The notes: generated from the sequence alone by a model not told the origin. 63,808 bases of DNA from an uncultured Clostridia bacterium (GCA_944391965.1 CALXVH010000006.1:1-63808); one strand, 5' to 3'. Counted from the stretch's first letter, positions 15,297 through 26,005 are shown. Made by a program: numbers and translations.

Positions 15297-16007
15297 TTAT
15301 TGTTTTCTTGGATCTATTTTCTTAACAGCTTCGTCAAATCTTCCATATGTTCCTGAAGCTTTTTCGATAGCTTCCATTGGATCCATTCCTTTTTTGATGT
15401 TATCCATCATTTTTCCCATATGAACATATTTATAACCAATTATTTGATCATCTTTATCTAATCCAAGTTCTACTATGTATCCTTCTGTTAATTGTAAATA
15501 TCTTGGTCCTTTTAATGTACTTGAATAAATTGTTCCAACTTGAGATGTATGTCCTTTTCCTAAATCTTCAAGTCCAGCTCCTACTGGAAGTCCACCTTCT
15601 GAGAAAGCTGTTTGTGTTCTTCCATATACTATTTGTAAGAATAATTCTCTCATAGCTGTATTTATGGCATCACATACTAAGTCTGTATTTAATGCTTCTA
15701 ATATTGTTTTTCCTGTTAAAATTTCTCCTGCCATAGCAGCTGAATGTGTCATTCCTGAACATCCAATTGTTTCAATTAAAGCTTCTTGAATTACACCATC
15801 TTTTACATTTAATGTTAATTTACAAGCTCCTTGTTGTGGTGCACACCATCCAATACCATGTGTTAAACCAGATATATCTTTTATTTCTTTTGCTTTAACC
15901 CATTTACCTTCTTCTGGTATTGGTGCTGGTCCATGGTTTACTCCTTTTGCAACTGTGCACATTTCTTCTAATTCCTTTGAATATATCATTTCTATTTCTC
16001 CTTTCAC
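15297..16007 (-). CDS. NifU/SufU-like iron-sulfur scaffold protein
   Basis: 236 residues. The NifU_N-like core shows conserved cysteines in GWCAPQQGACKLTL, ETIGCSGMTHSAAMAGEILTG and DLVCDAINTAMREL, and a Gly-rich segment GGLPVGAGLEDLGKGH. Scaffold proteins of this type assemble and pass on Fe-S clusters. This subtype is the one that accompanies GGGtGRT proteins, and it differs from SufU in its long C-terminal half (about 130-236, including KYVHMGKMMDNIKKG). It is the first of three tightly spaced genes. No cysteine desulfurase or SufBCD is in the window, so it may serve a dedicated partner rather than general Fe-S assembly. Confidence 0.85.
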   Translation of the reverse strand: MKGEIEMIYSKELEEMCTVAKGVNHGPAPIPEEGKWVKAKEIKDISGLTHGIGWCAPQQGACKLTLNVKDGVIQEALIETIGCSGMTHSAAMAGEILTGKTILEALNTDLVCDAINTAMRELFLQIVYGRTQTAFSEGGLPVGAGLEDLGKGHTSQVGTIYSSTLKGPRYLQLTEGYIVELGLDKDDQIIGYKYVHMGKMMDNIKKGMDPMEAIEKASGTYGRFDEAVKKIDPRKQ

Positions 16008-16013
16008 ATTTTA

Positions 16014-16748
16014 TTAGTATCTTTTTTTGGTATTTATAATTTGATTTTTACTTTTTGGTTTACTTTCTACAATTATATATTTTTTGTCATGTGGCCAAAA
16101 CTCGCTTTCCTTTTCTAGTTCGTAAAGCTCTTCCATTCTTTCTTCTTTTCTAGATTTTGTTGGCGCATCTTTTTCGAAATTTACTAAATTCTTATTTGGT
16201 GTTGCATATAAAGATTCTTCATACACATCTACCTTTCTATTAGAATTTTCTTCTTTATCTATATAATCTAAAACCATTTGTTTTTCTCTTTTACTGTATG
16301 CATTTAATCCTGTTTTTAGGTATTTATATCTAAAAACTAAATGTCTATCATAATTACTATATGGGGAAGTTGCCAAGTTTTCAAAGCCATATTCTACTTT
16401 AAAAGTATAATCAGCTATCGAAATTACAATATTGGTCCATAAAGCTCCATTTATTGCTATATATTCTTTTCTTAACTTTTTAATAATTCCATACAAATCG
16501 TCAGCCATTTTAAAGTATGAATTTTCTTCTAAGTTAAACTTATTTGGTACTTCATATACATTAACAGGCTCTCTTTTTAATATTCCTTTTGGAATATAAT
16601 AAAAGTACATTTCTCCAGTTTCTAAGCTATTTCTTCCATCTATTACTGATGCATATAAAAATATCTTATTCCATTTTTCTGGTATCATGTCAAATAGACT
16701 ATGTTGTATTTCTTTATATAGTTCTTTCATCCTGGCCGAAGTTGACAC
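16014..16748 (-). CDS. YezG-like (DUF600) protein with long C-terminal tail
   Basis: The N-terminal ~150 residues match the YezG/DUF600 pattern (MKELYKEIQHSLFDMIPEKW, then GEMYFYYIPKG). Family members act as immunity or antitoxin proteins for secreted nuclease toxins in Bacillus. Here a charged ~90-residue tail is added, and no toxin gene is adjacent, so an immunity role is not supported by context. I chose GTG at 16748 because GGGGGA lies 6 nt upstream; the ATG at 16763 has no ribosome site and the ATG at 16730 has one too close. It lies 13 bp from gpmI and 6 bp from the scaffold gene, inside the glycolytic operon. Confidence 0.65.
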   Translation of the reverse strand: MSTSARMKELYKEIQHSLFDMIPEKWNKIFLYASVIDGRNSLETGEMYFYYIPKGILKREPVNVYEVPNKFNLEENSYFKMADDLYGIIKKLRKEYIAINGALWTNIVISIADYTFKVEYGFENLATSPYSNYDRHLVFRYKYLKTGLNAYSKREKQMVLDYIDKEENSNRKVDVYEESLYATPNKNLVNFEKDAPTKSRKEERMEELYELEKESEFWPHDKKYIIVESKPKSKNQIINTKKRY

Positions 16749-16776
16749 TGTATTTCCCCCCATAAGTTTTCATATT

Positions 16777-18309
16777 TTATTCTTTTACAATTAAACTTTC
16801 TCCAGTCATTTCAGCTGGCTTCTCTAGTCCCATAATTTCCAACATTGTTGGTGCTAAATCTGCAAGCTTTCCTTCTTTTAATTTTACGTCTTTCATTCCA
16901 ACTAAAACTAATGGAACTAAATTTGTTGTATGAGCAGTATGTGGCTCACCAGTTTTATAATCTATCATTTGTTCTGCATTACCATGGTCTGCAGTAATTA
17001 TTAATACTCCATTTTGTGCTTCTACCGCATCAACTACTCTTTTTACACAAGTATCTATTGTTTCTATTGCTTTTATAGCAGCATCTAGATTTCCTGTATG
17101 TCCTACCATATCTGGATTTGCATAATTTAAAATGATTGTATCATATTTTTTAGAGTTTATCGCATCAACAACTTTATCTGTAACTTCTATTGCACTCATT
17201 TCTGGTTTCATATCATATGTTTCTACTTTTGGTGAAGGAACTAATATTCTATCTTCTCCTGGATATTGTTTTTCTTCTCCACCATTAAAGAAAAATGTAA
17301 CATGTGCATATTTTTCTGTTTCTGCAATTCTTAATTGATTTAAACCTTGTTTGCTTACATATTCTCCAAATGTATTTACTAATCTTTCTGGTTTAAATGC
17401 AACTTTTACATTTGGCATTGTTTCATCATATTGTGTAAAGCAAACATAATCTAAATTCATTTTCTTTGTTTCAAATTCATTAAAATCTGGGTCTACTAAT
17501 GTTCTTGTTATTTCTCTTGCTCTATCTGGTCTAAAGTTAAAGAATATAACAGAATCATTATCTTCTATTGTTGCAACAGGTGTATCTCCATTGCAAATAA
17601 CTGTTGGTTCTATAAATTCATCAAAAACTTCTTTTTGATATGAACTTTCTACTGCTGCTATTGCACTTGTTGCTTTTATACCATTTCCATTTACCATTGC
17701 ATCATATGCTTTTTGAATTCTGTTCCATCTTTTATCTCTATCCATCGCATAGAATCTACCAGAAATAGTAGCAATTTTTCCTACACCTTTTTCTTTCATT
17801 TTTTCTTCTAATTGTGCAATATAGCTTTCTCCAGAAGTTGGTGCTGTATCCCTACCATCTGTAAAGCAGTGTACATACACATTTTCGAAGTCTTTTCTTT
17901 TTGCTAATTCTAAAATTGCAAATAAATGACGAATATGGCTATGAACTCCTCCATCTGATACAAGTCCTAATATATGCAATTTTGAATTGTTTTTCTTACA
18001 ATTTTCTATTGCTTCTACTAGTTCTGGTATTGTGAAAAAGTCACCATCTTCTATTGATTTAGTAATTTTAGTTAATTCTTGATAAACTATTCTACCAGCA
18101 CCTATGTTTGTGTGACCTACTTCAGAATTTCCCATTTGTCCTTCTGGAAGTCCTACACTTAGTTCACTTGCATGAATATCTGTTGTTGGCCATATTTTCA
18201 TTAGTCTATCTATATTAGGTGTATTTGCAAGTTCAACAGCATTTCCGTCTTTATTACTGTTTTCGCCAAATCCATCTAATATCATTAGCATTGTTAGCTT
18301 ATCTTTCAT
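16777..18309 (-). CDS. gpmI: 2,3-bisphosphoglycerate-independent phosphoglycerate mutase
   Basis: 510 residues, standard length. The metal site motif [15 protein letters not shown] and the catalytic Ser62 in [17 protein letters not shown] are intact, as are the C-terminal metal ligands in [11 protein letters not shown] and EPHTAHTTN. It converts 3- to 2-phosphoglycerate using two Mn ions, in the cytosol. It lies 15 bp after tpiA in a unit running pgk, two Nudix genes, tpiA, gpmI. No cofactor-dependent mutase is in the window. Confident. Confidence 0.97.
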   Translation of the reverse strand: MKDKLTMLMILDGFGENSNKDGNAVELANTPNIDRLMKIWPTTDIHASELSVGLPEGQMGNSEVGHTNIGAGRIVYQELTKITKSIEDGDFFTIPELVEAIENCKKNNSKLHILGLVSDGGVHSHIRHLFAILELAKRKDFENVYVHCFTDGRDTAPTSGESYIAQLEEKMKEKGVGKIATISGRFYAMDRDKRWNRIQKAYDAMVNGNGIKATSAIAAVESSYQKEVFDEFIEPTVICNGDTPVATIEDNDSVIFFNFRPDRAREITRTLVDPDFNEFETKKMNLDYVCFTQYDETMPNVKVAFKPERLVNTFGEYVSKQGLNQLRIAETEKYAHVTFFFNGGEEKQYPGEDRILVPSPKVETYDMKPEMSAIEVTDKVVDAINSKKYDTIILNYANPDMVGHTGNLDAAIKAIETIDTCVKRVVDAVEAQNGVLIITADHGNAEQMIDYKTGEPHTAHTTNLVPLVLVGMKDVKLKEGKLADLAPTMLEIMGLEKPAEMTGESLIVKE

Positions 18310-18324
18310 ACTTTGTTACCATCC

Positions 18325-19077
18325 TTACTTATCAAAATTTACTATTTTAGCGAATTCGTCAGCTTTTAAACTTGCTCCACCAACTAATCCACCATCAATG
18401 TCTGATGTTGTAAATAGTTCTTTTGCATTTCCTGACTTAACGCTTCCGCCATATTGTATTATAACCCTATCTGCTACTTCTTGTCCATAATTTTTTGCTA
18501 TCTCTTTTCTAATTTCTTTTATAGAGTTGTTAGCATCTTCTGATGTTGCTGTTTTTCCTGTTCCTATAGCCCAAATTGGTTCGTATGCTATTATTGTTCC
18601 TTCTACTTGTTCTTTAGAAAGTCCGTCTAATGCTAATCTTGTTTGTGTTGTTATTACATTAGTTGTTTCTCCAGCTTCTTTTTGTTCTAAAGTTTCTCCA
18701 ACACATACTATTGGTTTTAATCCATATTTATGTGCTGCTTTTACTTTTTTATTTACAGTTTCATCTGTTTCTGCAAAATATTGTCTTCTTTCTGAATGTC
18801 CTATAATAACATATTCTACACCAATAGATTTAAGCATTGGTCCAGAAACTTCACCTGTATATGCTCCTTTTTCTTCAAAGTGCATATTTTGTGCTCCTAT
18901 TTTTATATTTGTATTTTGTGCAGTTAATAGTGCATAAAATAAATCTGTATATGGAACACATAAGATAACTTCATTTTCTGTGTCTTTTACTAGTTTTGCT
19001 AATTCGTCTACACATGATATTGCTTCATTTGGAAGCATATTCATTTTCCAGTTACCAGCAATTACTTTTCTACGCAT
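18325..19077 (-). CDS. tpiA: Triosephosphate isomerase
   Basis: 250 residues with the complete active site: Lys11 in AGNWKMN, His94 in IIGHSERR and Glu166 in AYEPIWAIGTG. The phosphate-binding QYGGSVKSGNA and GGLVGGASL are also present. It interconverts dihydroxyacetone phosphate and glyceraldehyde 3-phosphate. The first 16 bp overlap the end of the upstream Nudix gene, implying translational coupling. Confident. Confidence 0.98.
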   Translation of the reverse strand: MRRKVIAGNWKMNMLPNEAISCVDELAKLVKDTENEVILCVPYTDLFYALLTAQNTNIKIGAQNMHFEEKGAYTGEVSGPMLKSIGVEYVIIGHSERRQYFAETDETVNKKVKAAHKYGLKPIVCVGETLEQKEAGETTNVITTQTRLALDGLSKEQVEGTIIAYEPIWAIGTGKTATSEDANNSIKEIRKEIAKNYGQEVADRVIIQYGGSVKSGNAKELFTTSDIDGGLVGGASLKADEFAKIVNFDK

Positions 19078-19622
19078 AACTTTTCTCTCCTCTCTTTTAA
19101 ATAAGGTAAAACTTTTTGCATATATTTCTTTGTTGAAAATACATAATTTTCATCTTTATTTTCTATTATTTTTTCAATTTCTTCTATTGAAAAATATTTA
19201 ACTTCTGACAGTTCTGATAGCTGTATTTTATAATCTGATATTTTATATGGAACTATAGTAAAATAATGTTCTGTAAATCTAGCATTTATTGTATTTGATT
19301 CTGGCGAAAAAATTTTTTCCTTTTCTACCAATATTTTAGAAAATTTTTCTTTTTCTACATTAACTCCCAATTCTTCTTGTATTTCTCTTACCATTGTATC
19401 AATAGGTTCTTCACCAACATCTACATGACCTGCTGTTAATGCCCATTTATTAGGATTTTGCTTTTTTGAAGCCGCTCTTTTTTGAAATAACATTTCTCCA
19501 TTTTCATTCATAATCCATATTGCAGATTCCCTATGCCATAATCCTTTTTGGTGGATAATTTCTTTATCTTCTTTTATTCCTGTTAGATTGTTGTTTTCAT
19601 CTACTACATCTAATAGTTCCAT
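19062..19622 (-). CDS. Nudix hydrolase, paralog 1
   Basis: 186 residues. The Nudix box is complete (GHVDVGEE, then REIQEELG, giving the GX5EX7REUXEEXG pattern). The start MELLDVVDENNNLTG and the HREIAVFI/HRESAIWI region are typical of the IDI-like/YfcD branch of Nudix enzymes, which hydrolyse nucleoside diphosphate derivatives or act on related pyrophosphates. It overlaps tpiA by 16 bp. The neighbour at 19662-20192 is a clear tandem paralog with the same N-terminal 15 residues. Substrate unknown. Being inside a glycolytic operon suggests a housekeeping or metabolite-repair task. Confidence 0.88.
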   Translation of the reverse strand: MELLDVVDENNNLTGIKEDKEIIHQKGLWHRESAIWIMNENGEMLFQKRAASKKQNPNKWALTAGHVDVGEEPIDTMVREIQEELGVNVEKEKFSKILVEKEKIFSPESNTINARFTEHYFTIVPYKISDYKIQLSELSEVKYFSIEEIEKIIENKDENYVFSTKKYMQKVLPYLKERREKLCVEK

Positions 19623-19661
19623 AAGTACTCCTTATAAAATTATATTATTTCTACCTCTTAA

Positions 19662-20192
19662 TTATATCTTTTTTAATATTTTTAATATATCTTGCATAAT
19701 TTCTTTATTAGCAAAAACATAATTCTCGTCTTTTTCATTTATTACACGTACTATTTCATTAAAAGATATATACTTTATTTCACTTAATTCTTCTAATTGT
19801 ATTGTATAATCTTCTACCTTTTTATTAGTTTTATAAAAATAATACTTCATAAAACTGTTATTTATCGCCTTACCACTTTTAACACTTTGCTTAAATATTC
19901 CTAAAGGTGTTAATTCTTCTTCTTTTATTTCTATTCCAAGCTCTTCTTTTACTTCTCTTATTGCTGCTTTATCATATTCTTCTCCTAGTTCCACATGGCC
20001 TGTTGTCAAGCACCATTTATTAGGTGCTTGCTTTTTATTTGCAGACCTTTTTTGAATTAAAAACTCACCTTTTTCATTTTGGATAAAAACAGCTATCTCC
20101 CTGTGTAATAATCCTTTTTCATGAATTATATCTTTATTTTCTTGCATTCCTGTTAAATTATTATTTTCGTCTACTACATCTAATAATTCCAT
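19662..20192 (-). CDS. Nudix hydrolase, paralog 2
   Basis: 176 residues. The Nudix box GHVELGEE...REVKEELG is intact. It shares MELLDVVDENNNLTG and the KRSANKKQAPNKW region with the next gene, so the pair arose by tandem duplication. The copies have since diverged in the C-terminal half (FKQSVKSGKAINNSF here, a different insert in the other), which may mean different substrates. It lies 29 bp after pgk and 39 bp before the second Nudix gene on the same strand. Function beyond the fold is not visible. Confidence 0.88.
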   Translation of the reverse strand: MELLDVVDENNNLTGMQENKDIIHEKGLLHREIAVFIQNEKGEFLIQKRSANKKQAPNKWCLTTGHVELGEEYDKAAIREVKEELGIEIKEEELTPLGIFKQSVKSGKAINNSFMKYYFYKTNKKVEDYTIQLEELSEIKYISFNEIVRVINEKDENYVFANKEIMQDILKILKKI

Positions 20193-20221
20193 AGATACTC
20201 CTCTATTCAGAAGATTTAGTT

Positions 20222-21406
20222 TTATTTATCCATTAAACATTCTATTCCTGGTAATTTCTTTCCTTCTATAAATTCTAGTGAAGCTCCTCCACCTGTAGAA
20301 ATATGTGTCATTTTATCAGAAAGACCAGCTTTCTTTATAGCTGCAGCTGAATCTCCACCACCAATTACTGTAACAGCATCGATTTCTGCTAAAGTATTAG
20401 CTATAGCATTTGTTCCTACAGCGAATTGATCAAATTCAAATAAACCTACTGGTCCATTCCATAATACTGTTGCTGCATTTTTTAATTCGTCTGTGTACAT
20501 TTTTATTGTTTCTGTACCAATATCGAATCCTTCCCATCCGTCTGGAATTTCTTTATAGCTTACTACTTTACTTTCTGTATCTTCTTTAAATTCTTTTCCT
20601 ACTTTTGTATCTACTGGAAGCATAAATTTAACACCTTTTTCTTCTGCTTTCTTTAATAAGTTTTGTGCTAAATCTAATTTATCTTCTTCACAGATAGAAT
20701 TTCCTACTGTATATCCCATTGATCTGAAGAATGTGTATGCCATTGCTCCACCAATCATTAATGTATCTACTTTTTCTAATAAACTGTCAATTACACCTAT
20801 TTTATCAGAAACTTTCTTTCCTCCTAAAATAGCTACAAATGGTCTTTTTGGATTGTTTATTGCATCTCCTAAGAATTTTAATTCTTTTTCAATCAAGAAT
20901 CCGCTTACTGCTGGTAAATAATCAGCTATTCCTGCTGTTGAAGCATGTGCTCTGTGAGCTGTACCAAATGCATCATTTACAAATACTTCTGCCATATCTG
21001 CAAATTTCTTAGCTAATTCTGGATCATTCTTTTCTTCACCTGGTTCAAATCTTACATTTTCTAGTAACATTACTTCACCTGGTTTTAATTCTTTAGCTAA
21101 TTTTTGAGCATCTTCACCAACTACATCTTTTGCAAGTTTTACTTCTTGCCCTAATAATTTTGATAATTCTTTTGCAACTGGTGCTAAAGACATTTCTGGA
21201 ACAACTTGTCCCTTTGGTCTTCCTAAATGAGAACATAAGATTACTGCACAATTTTGTTCTAATAAATATTTGATTGTTGGTAATGCTGCAACAATTCTTG
21301 TGTTGTCTCTTATTGTTCCATCTTCTAATAATGGTACATTAAAATCACATCTTTCGATTACTTTTTTTCCTTTTAAGTCAATATCTCTAACTGTTTTTTT
21401 ACTCAT
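20222..21406 (-). CDS. pgk: Phosphoglycerate kinase
   Basis: 394 residues from the ATG at 21406, which follows AAGGAGTG; a 20-residue upstream extension has no ribosome site and is not family sequence. Key segments are [48 protein letters not shown] and GGGDSAAAI, followed by [15 protein letters not shown]. It makes ATP from 1,3-bisphosphoglycerate in the cytosol. It follows gap, as is usual. The 220 bp between them hold the hairpins described separately, so pgk may be separately started or processed. Confident. Confidence 0.98.
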   Translation of the reverse strand: MSKKTVRDIDLKGKKVIERCDFNVPLLEDGTIRDNTRIVAALPTIKYLLEQNCAVILCSHLGRPKGQVVPEMSLAPVAKELSKLLGQEVKLAKDVVGEDAQKLAKELKPGEVMLLENVRFEPGEEKNDPELAKKFADMAEVFVNDAFGTAHRAHASTAGIADYLPAVSGFLIEKELKFLGDAINNPKRPFVAILGGKKVSDKIGVIDSLLEKVDTLMIGGAMAYTFFRSMGYTVGNSICEEDKLDLAQNLLKKAEEKGVKFMLPVDTKVGKEFKEDTESKVVSYKEIPDGWEGFDIGTETIKMYTDELKNAATVLWNGPVGLFEFDQFAVGTNAIANTLAEIDAVTVIGGGDSAAAIKKAGLSDKMTHISTGGGASLEFIEGKKLPGIECLMDK

Positions 21407-21462
21407 AAAAAATTCACTCCTTTTATTTAATAAAACTTTTATGACAAGCACATGCATATATC

Positions 21463-21552
21463 CCACTCTACCAAATCAAAGATTTGGGCAGTGGATTAAT
21501 TGTAAAGGTTGCATATATGTCTTTTTTAGGCACATATGTAACCTTTACAATT
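21463..21552 (-). promoter_or_regulatory. Two hairpins in the pgk leader
   Basis: A 7-bp stem CCAAATC/GATTTGG extended by CCACT/AGTGG (21463-21494), and a second hairpin with perfect arms AATTGTAAAGGTT (21498-21510) and AACCTTTACAATT (21540-21552). Neither is followed by a U tract on the minus strand, so they are not typical terminators. They lie between gap and pgk and could be an RNA processing or stability element. Confidence 0.45.
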
Positions 21553-21580
21553 ACAATATCTTGCCCATAATATATTAGAC

Positions 21581-21614
21581 TGTTAGAGGTTACTTTAAAA
21601 AGCAACCTCTAACA
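21581..21614 (-). terminator. Hairpin after gap
   Basis: TGTTAGAGGTT / AACCTCTAACA, an 11-bp perfect stem (21581-21591 and 21604-21614) 12 bp after the gap stop. It has no good U tract on the minus strand, so it may stabilise the 3' end or give partial termination. Confidence 0.5.
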
Positions 21615-21626
21615 AATCTTAATTAA

Positions 21627-22700
<1,074 letters not shown>

Positions 22701-22723
22701 TCATAGTCATTCTATAACAAAAA

Positions 22724-22744
22724 AGAATACTTTTCAAGTATTCT
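22724..22744 (-). terminator. Terminator of the dxs-ylmH unit
   Basis: AGAATACTT / AAGTATTCT with a 3-nt loop, followed on the minus strand by TTTTTTG. It lies 19 bp after the S4-domain gene and separates it from gap. Confidence 0.8.
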
Positions 22745-22762
22745 TTCTCAATTCTTTACATT

Positions 22763-23563
22763 TTATACATATTTTTCTATTTTCAATATATACCTACCCT
22801 TTTGAGTACTACCTACAATTTCGGTAATTTTAAATCTTCCTTTACCTCTAATAGAGATTAAATCACCTTCAGTAAGTAATTTTGTCTGTTTTATTTCATT
22901 TTTAAAATTTACAAATACCCTCTCTTGATTTATTAGTTCTTTAGCTTGCATCCTAGAACTCTTAGCAAGTTCAGCTATTATATTATCTAATCTTAATGCA
23001 GAAACAATTATATTATATTCTTTTGTTTTTATTTCTACTTTTTCTAATTCGTTAATTTTTATCTCTTTTATGTCTGCTTTTCTTAATCTTGTCAATTCGC
23101 TTAAATTAGTTAATAAATACTTAACTATCTCTGGCATTACAATTACATCTGCTCCACTTTCCTTAACTAAAATATCGCCAACCTTTTCTCGTACAACTCC
23201 TAATTTCATTATCATCCCTAAATAATTTTTATGTGTATATGCACCATATAATTCATTTGGTAAACTTATTCTTATTGCACATAATCTATTTATATATTTT
23301 TTATCTTCTATAATAAATTTAAACTTCTCTGGATAAAATATTATAATTTTTCTTTCAGCTTCTTCATATCCGCCAAAAAAAATATAATTATTAAATTTAA
23401 TTTTATTTAAAATTTCTGTACATATTCTTATTTGATATCCATCTAAGAAATCTGTATTTGTTATTTTGTTTTTTTGTTTCGCTTCTTCCAGCTTATCCAT
23501 CATTTTCGAAATAAGTATTTGTTCTTCTTTATTATGTCCCTCTAATAATTCTTTTTTATTCAT
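22763..23563 (-). CDS. YlmH-like S4-domain RNA-binding protein
   Basis: 266 residues. The C-terminal ~70 residues form an S4 domain (SSRMQAKELINQERVFVNF, then EGDLISIRGKGRFKI). The N-terminal part (FLDGYQIRICTEI, FFGGYEEAERKI) is the YlmH RNA-binding region. YlmH-family proteins act on ribosomes or stalled 50S-peptidyl-tRNA complexes in Bacillus. Here it is not near divIVA/sepF but overlaps the end of dxs by 8 bp, so it is translated with it. Family membership is clear. Confidence 0.88.
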   Translation of the reverse strand: MNKKELLEGHNKEEQILISKMMDKLEEAKQKNKITNTDFLDGYQIRICTEILNKIKFNNYIFFGGYEEAERKIIIFYPEKFKFIIEDKKYINRLCAIRISLPNELYGAYTHKNYLGMIMKLGVVREKVGDILVKESGADVIVMPEIVKYLLTNLSELTRLRKADIKEIKINELEKVEIKTKEYNIIVSALRLDNIIAELAKSSRMQAKELINQERVFVNFKNEIKQTKLLTEGDLISIRGKGRFKITEIVGSTQKGRYILKIEKYV

Positions 23564-25418
23564 AATTACTCCATTTTCTAATCATATCTAAAATACTTTC
23601 TATATCTAACTTATATTCCTTCTCTATTTCATCTACTGTACCTTGTTTTATAAATTCATCTGGATATCCTAGCATTCTTAATTCATTAGTTTTATTATAT
23701 TTCTTTAATATCTCTAATACAGTACTTCCTAAAGCACCTTTTACAATATTGTCCTCAATTGTTATTACTTTCGAATTTCCTATCCATTTAACAATATTTT
23801 CTTCGTCAAAAGGTTTTAAAAATCTTGCATTTATTACCCCAGCTTCTATGCCTTCTTTTTTTAGAATGTTCGAAATTTCATATGCTCTTTGAACCATCTT
23901 ACCTATTGCAATTATAGTATAATCATTTCCATCTGCTAATTTTTCAGCTTTACCCAACTTAATTTTTTCTTCTTTATCTATCTTTATATTTTCTTCTCCA
24001 CCACGTGGATATCTTATATAAATTAGTCCATCGTAGTCTATAGCAAATTCTAACATATCTTCTAATTCTTTAAAGTTTTTTGGAGCCATAATAACCAAAT
24101 TTGGAACAATATTAAAAAATGATAAATCTAAAATTCCTTGATGTGTTTCGCCATCTGCACCTACAATTCCAGCTCTATCTGAACATAAAACCACATGTAA
24201 ATTTTGCATACATACATCATGAATAACTTGATCATATCCACGTTGATAAAATGATGCATATATTGGAACAACTGGAATAATTCCGTTTGTTGCCATACCT
24301 GCAGCCATTCCTATTGCATGACCTTCTGCTATTCCAACATCAAAAAATCTATCTGTAAATTTTTCTGCAAAATCTTTTAAACCTGTTCCATCTTTCATAG
24401 ATGCGGTTATAGCTACAATTTTTTTATTTTTCTCTGCCAAGCTTACTAATTTATCACCAAAAACCTTTGAATAATCTTTAGACTTAGCTTTTTTAGATTC
24501 TCCTGTTTCTAAATCAAATGGTCCTGTTGAATGAAATTTATCCGGATTCTTTTCGGCTGGTTCATATCCTTTTCCTTTTTTAGTAATAACATGAATTAGT
24601 TTAGGTCCATCAATATTTTTAGCAATTTTTAAAATATTTTCTAATTTTTCTATATTATGTCCATCAACTGGTCCTAAATATGTATATCCCATATCTTCGA
24701 AAAACATATTTGATATAAAAATCTTTTTTATACTATATTTTAAATCTTGTACTAGTTTTATTATTTTATTACCAAGCCAAGGAATTTTTGAAACACATTT
24801 TTTTATTACATTATTAGATTTTTTATAAAACCTTTTGCTTCTTATTTTACTTAAGAAGTTTGATATTCCTCCAACATTTTTAGAAATACTCATTTCATTA
24901 TCATTTAAGATAATTATGAAATTTGTCTTAGAACTTCCCCCGTCATTTAACGCTTCTAATGCCATTCCACCTGTTAAAGCTCCATCTCCTATAACTGCAA
25001 CAATTTGATAATTTTCTTTTTTTATATCTCTTGCTCTTGCCATTCCTATTGCAGCAGAAATAGATGTACTACTATGTCCAGTATTAAATGTATCATATTC
25101 TGACTCTTCCCTTTTTGGGAAACCAGCTATTCCATTCTTTTTTCTTAAAGAATTCATTTTATCTTTTCTACCTGTAAGAATTTTATGAACATATGTCTGA
25201 TGTCCTACATCCCAAACTATTTTATCTTTAGGTGCATTAAACACCGAATGTAGTGCTATTGTAAGTTCTACAACTCCTAAATTTGAAGCTAAATGTCCAC
25301 CATTATTAGATACAACATTTATTATTTCTTTTCTTATATCTGCTGATAACTCTTCTTTTTCTTTTATATTAAGTTTTTTTAAATCCCCTGGTAAATTTAT
25401 ATTTTCGATTTCACTCAT
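23556..25418 (-). CDS. dxs: 1-deoxy-D-xylulose-5-phosphate synthase
   Basis: 620 residues with the three-domain transketolase layout: VWDVGHQTYVHKILTGR near the start, the TPP motif GDGALTGGMALEALN, catalytic GHAIGMAAGMA with SDRAGIVGADGETHQG, and a C-terminal domain. It condenses pyruvate and glyceraldehyde 3-phosphate to DXP for the MEP isoprenoid path, thiamine and PLP. The next MEP genes usual beside cdsA/rseP (dxr, ispG) are absent from this window. It is divergent from tsaE, with 138 bp between them. Confident. Confidence 0.96.
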   Translation of the reverse strand: MSEIENINLPGDLKKLNIKEKEELSADIRKEIINVVSNNGGHLASNLGVVELTIALHSVFNAPKDKIVWDVGHQTYVHKILTGRKDKMNSLRKKNGIAGFPKREESEYDTFNTGHSSTSISAAIGMARARDIKKENYQIVAVIGDGALTGGMALEALNDGGSSKTNFIIILNDNEMSISKNVGGISNFLSKIRSKRFYKKSNNVIKKCVSKIPWLGNKIIKLVQDLKYSIKKIFISNMFFEDMGYTYLGPVDGHNIEKLENILKIAKNIDGPKLIHVITKKGKGYEPAEKNPDKFHSTGPFDLETGESKKAKSKDYSKVFGDKLVSLAEKNKKIVAITASMKDGTGLKDFAEKFTDRFFDVGIAEGHAIGMAAGMATNGIIPVVPIYASFYQRGYDQVIHDVCMQNLHVVLCSDRAGIVGADGETHQGILDLSFFNIVPNLVIMAPKNFKELEDMLEFAIDYDGLIYIRYPRGGEENIKIDKEEKIKLGKAEKLADGNDYTIIAIGKMVQRAYEISNILKKEGIEAGVINARFLKPFDEENIVKWIGNSKVITIEDNIVKGALGSTVLEILKKYNKTNELRMLGYPDEFIKQGTVDEIEKEYKLDIESILDMIRKWSNYE

Positions 25419-25556
25419 AATTTTCTCCTAGTTTCTATTATTTTGCAGTATAAATATAGTATCATATTTTTCTACAAATTTCCATATAATTAGCCTCTGA
25501 TTTTCTTTACAAATGTTTTTGCTTCTTATATAATTAAGAAGCAAAGGAGAAAAAAT

Positions 25557-26003
25557 ATGACAAAATTTATTTCACATTCTGAAGAAGAAACAAAGAAATT
25601 AGCTCAAAAAATCGCTTCTAATTCAAAAAAAGGAGATATCATAGTTTTATGTGGCGAACTTGGTTCTGGAAAAACTAAATTTACAGAGGGTTTTTTAGAA
25701 TATTTTAATTTACAAGACGAATTATCAAGTCCTACTTTTACTATTGTAAATGAATATGATACTCCCGATTTTCCAATATATCATTTTGATGTTTATAGAT
25801 TAGAAGATATAGATGAATTTTATGCAATTGGTGGAGATGAATATTTTCAAGCTGGTATTTGCATAATCGAATGGGGCGAAAAAATAGAGGAAATTTTGCC
25901 CGAATCTTATTTAAAAATTTCTTTTTCGAGAGATTTTGAAGATTCTGACATTCGTATTTTAACAATGGAATGTTTTGGCGAATATAAATTAAAGGAAGTG
26001 TAA
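25557..26003 (+). CDS. tsaE: tRNA threonylcarbamoyladenosine ATPase TsaE
   Basis: 148 residues with the P-loop GELGSGKTKFTEG, the switch-like SSPTFTIVNEY and the HFDVYRLED motif of TsaE. Together with TsaB and TsaD it makes t6A37 on ANN-decoding tRNAs; TsaE hydrolyses ATP to reset the complex. AAAGGAGA precedes the ATG. It starts a tsaE-tsaB-rimI unit. TsaD is not in the window. A small hairpin GCTTCTTA/TAAGAAGC lies in the leader at about 25520-25542. Confidence 0.95.
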   Translation: MTKFISHSEEETKKLAQKIASNSKKGDIIVLCGELGSGKTKFTEGFLEYFNLQDELSSPTFTIVNEYDTPDFPIYHFDVYRLEDIDEFYAIGGDEYFQAGICIIEWGEKIEEILPESYLKISFSRDFEDSDIRILTMECFGEYKLKEV

Positions 26004-26005
26004 AA

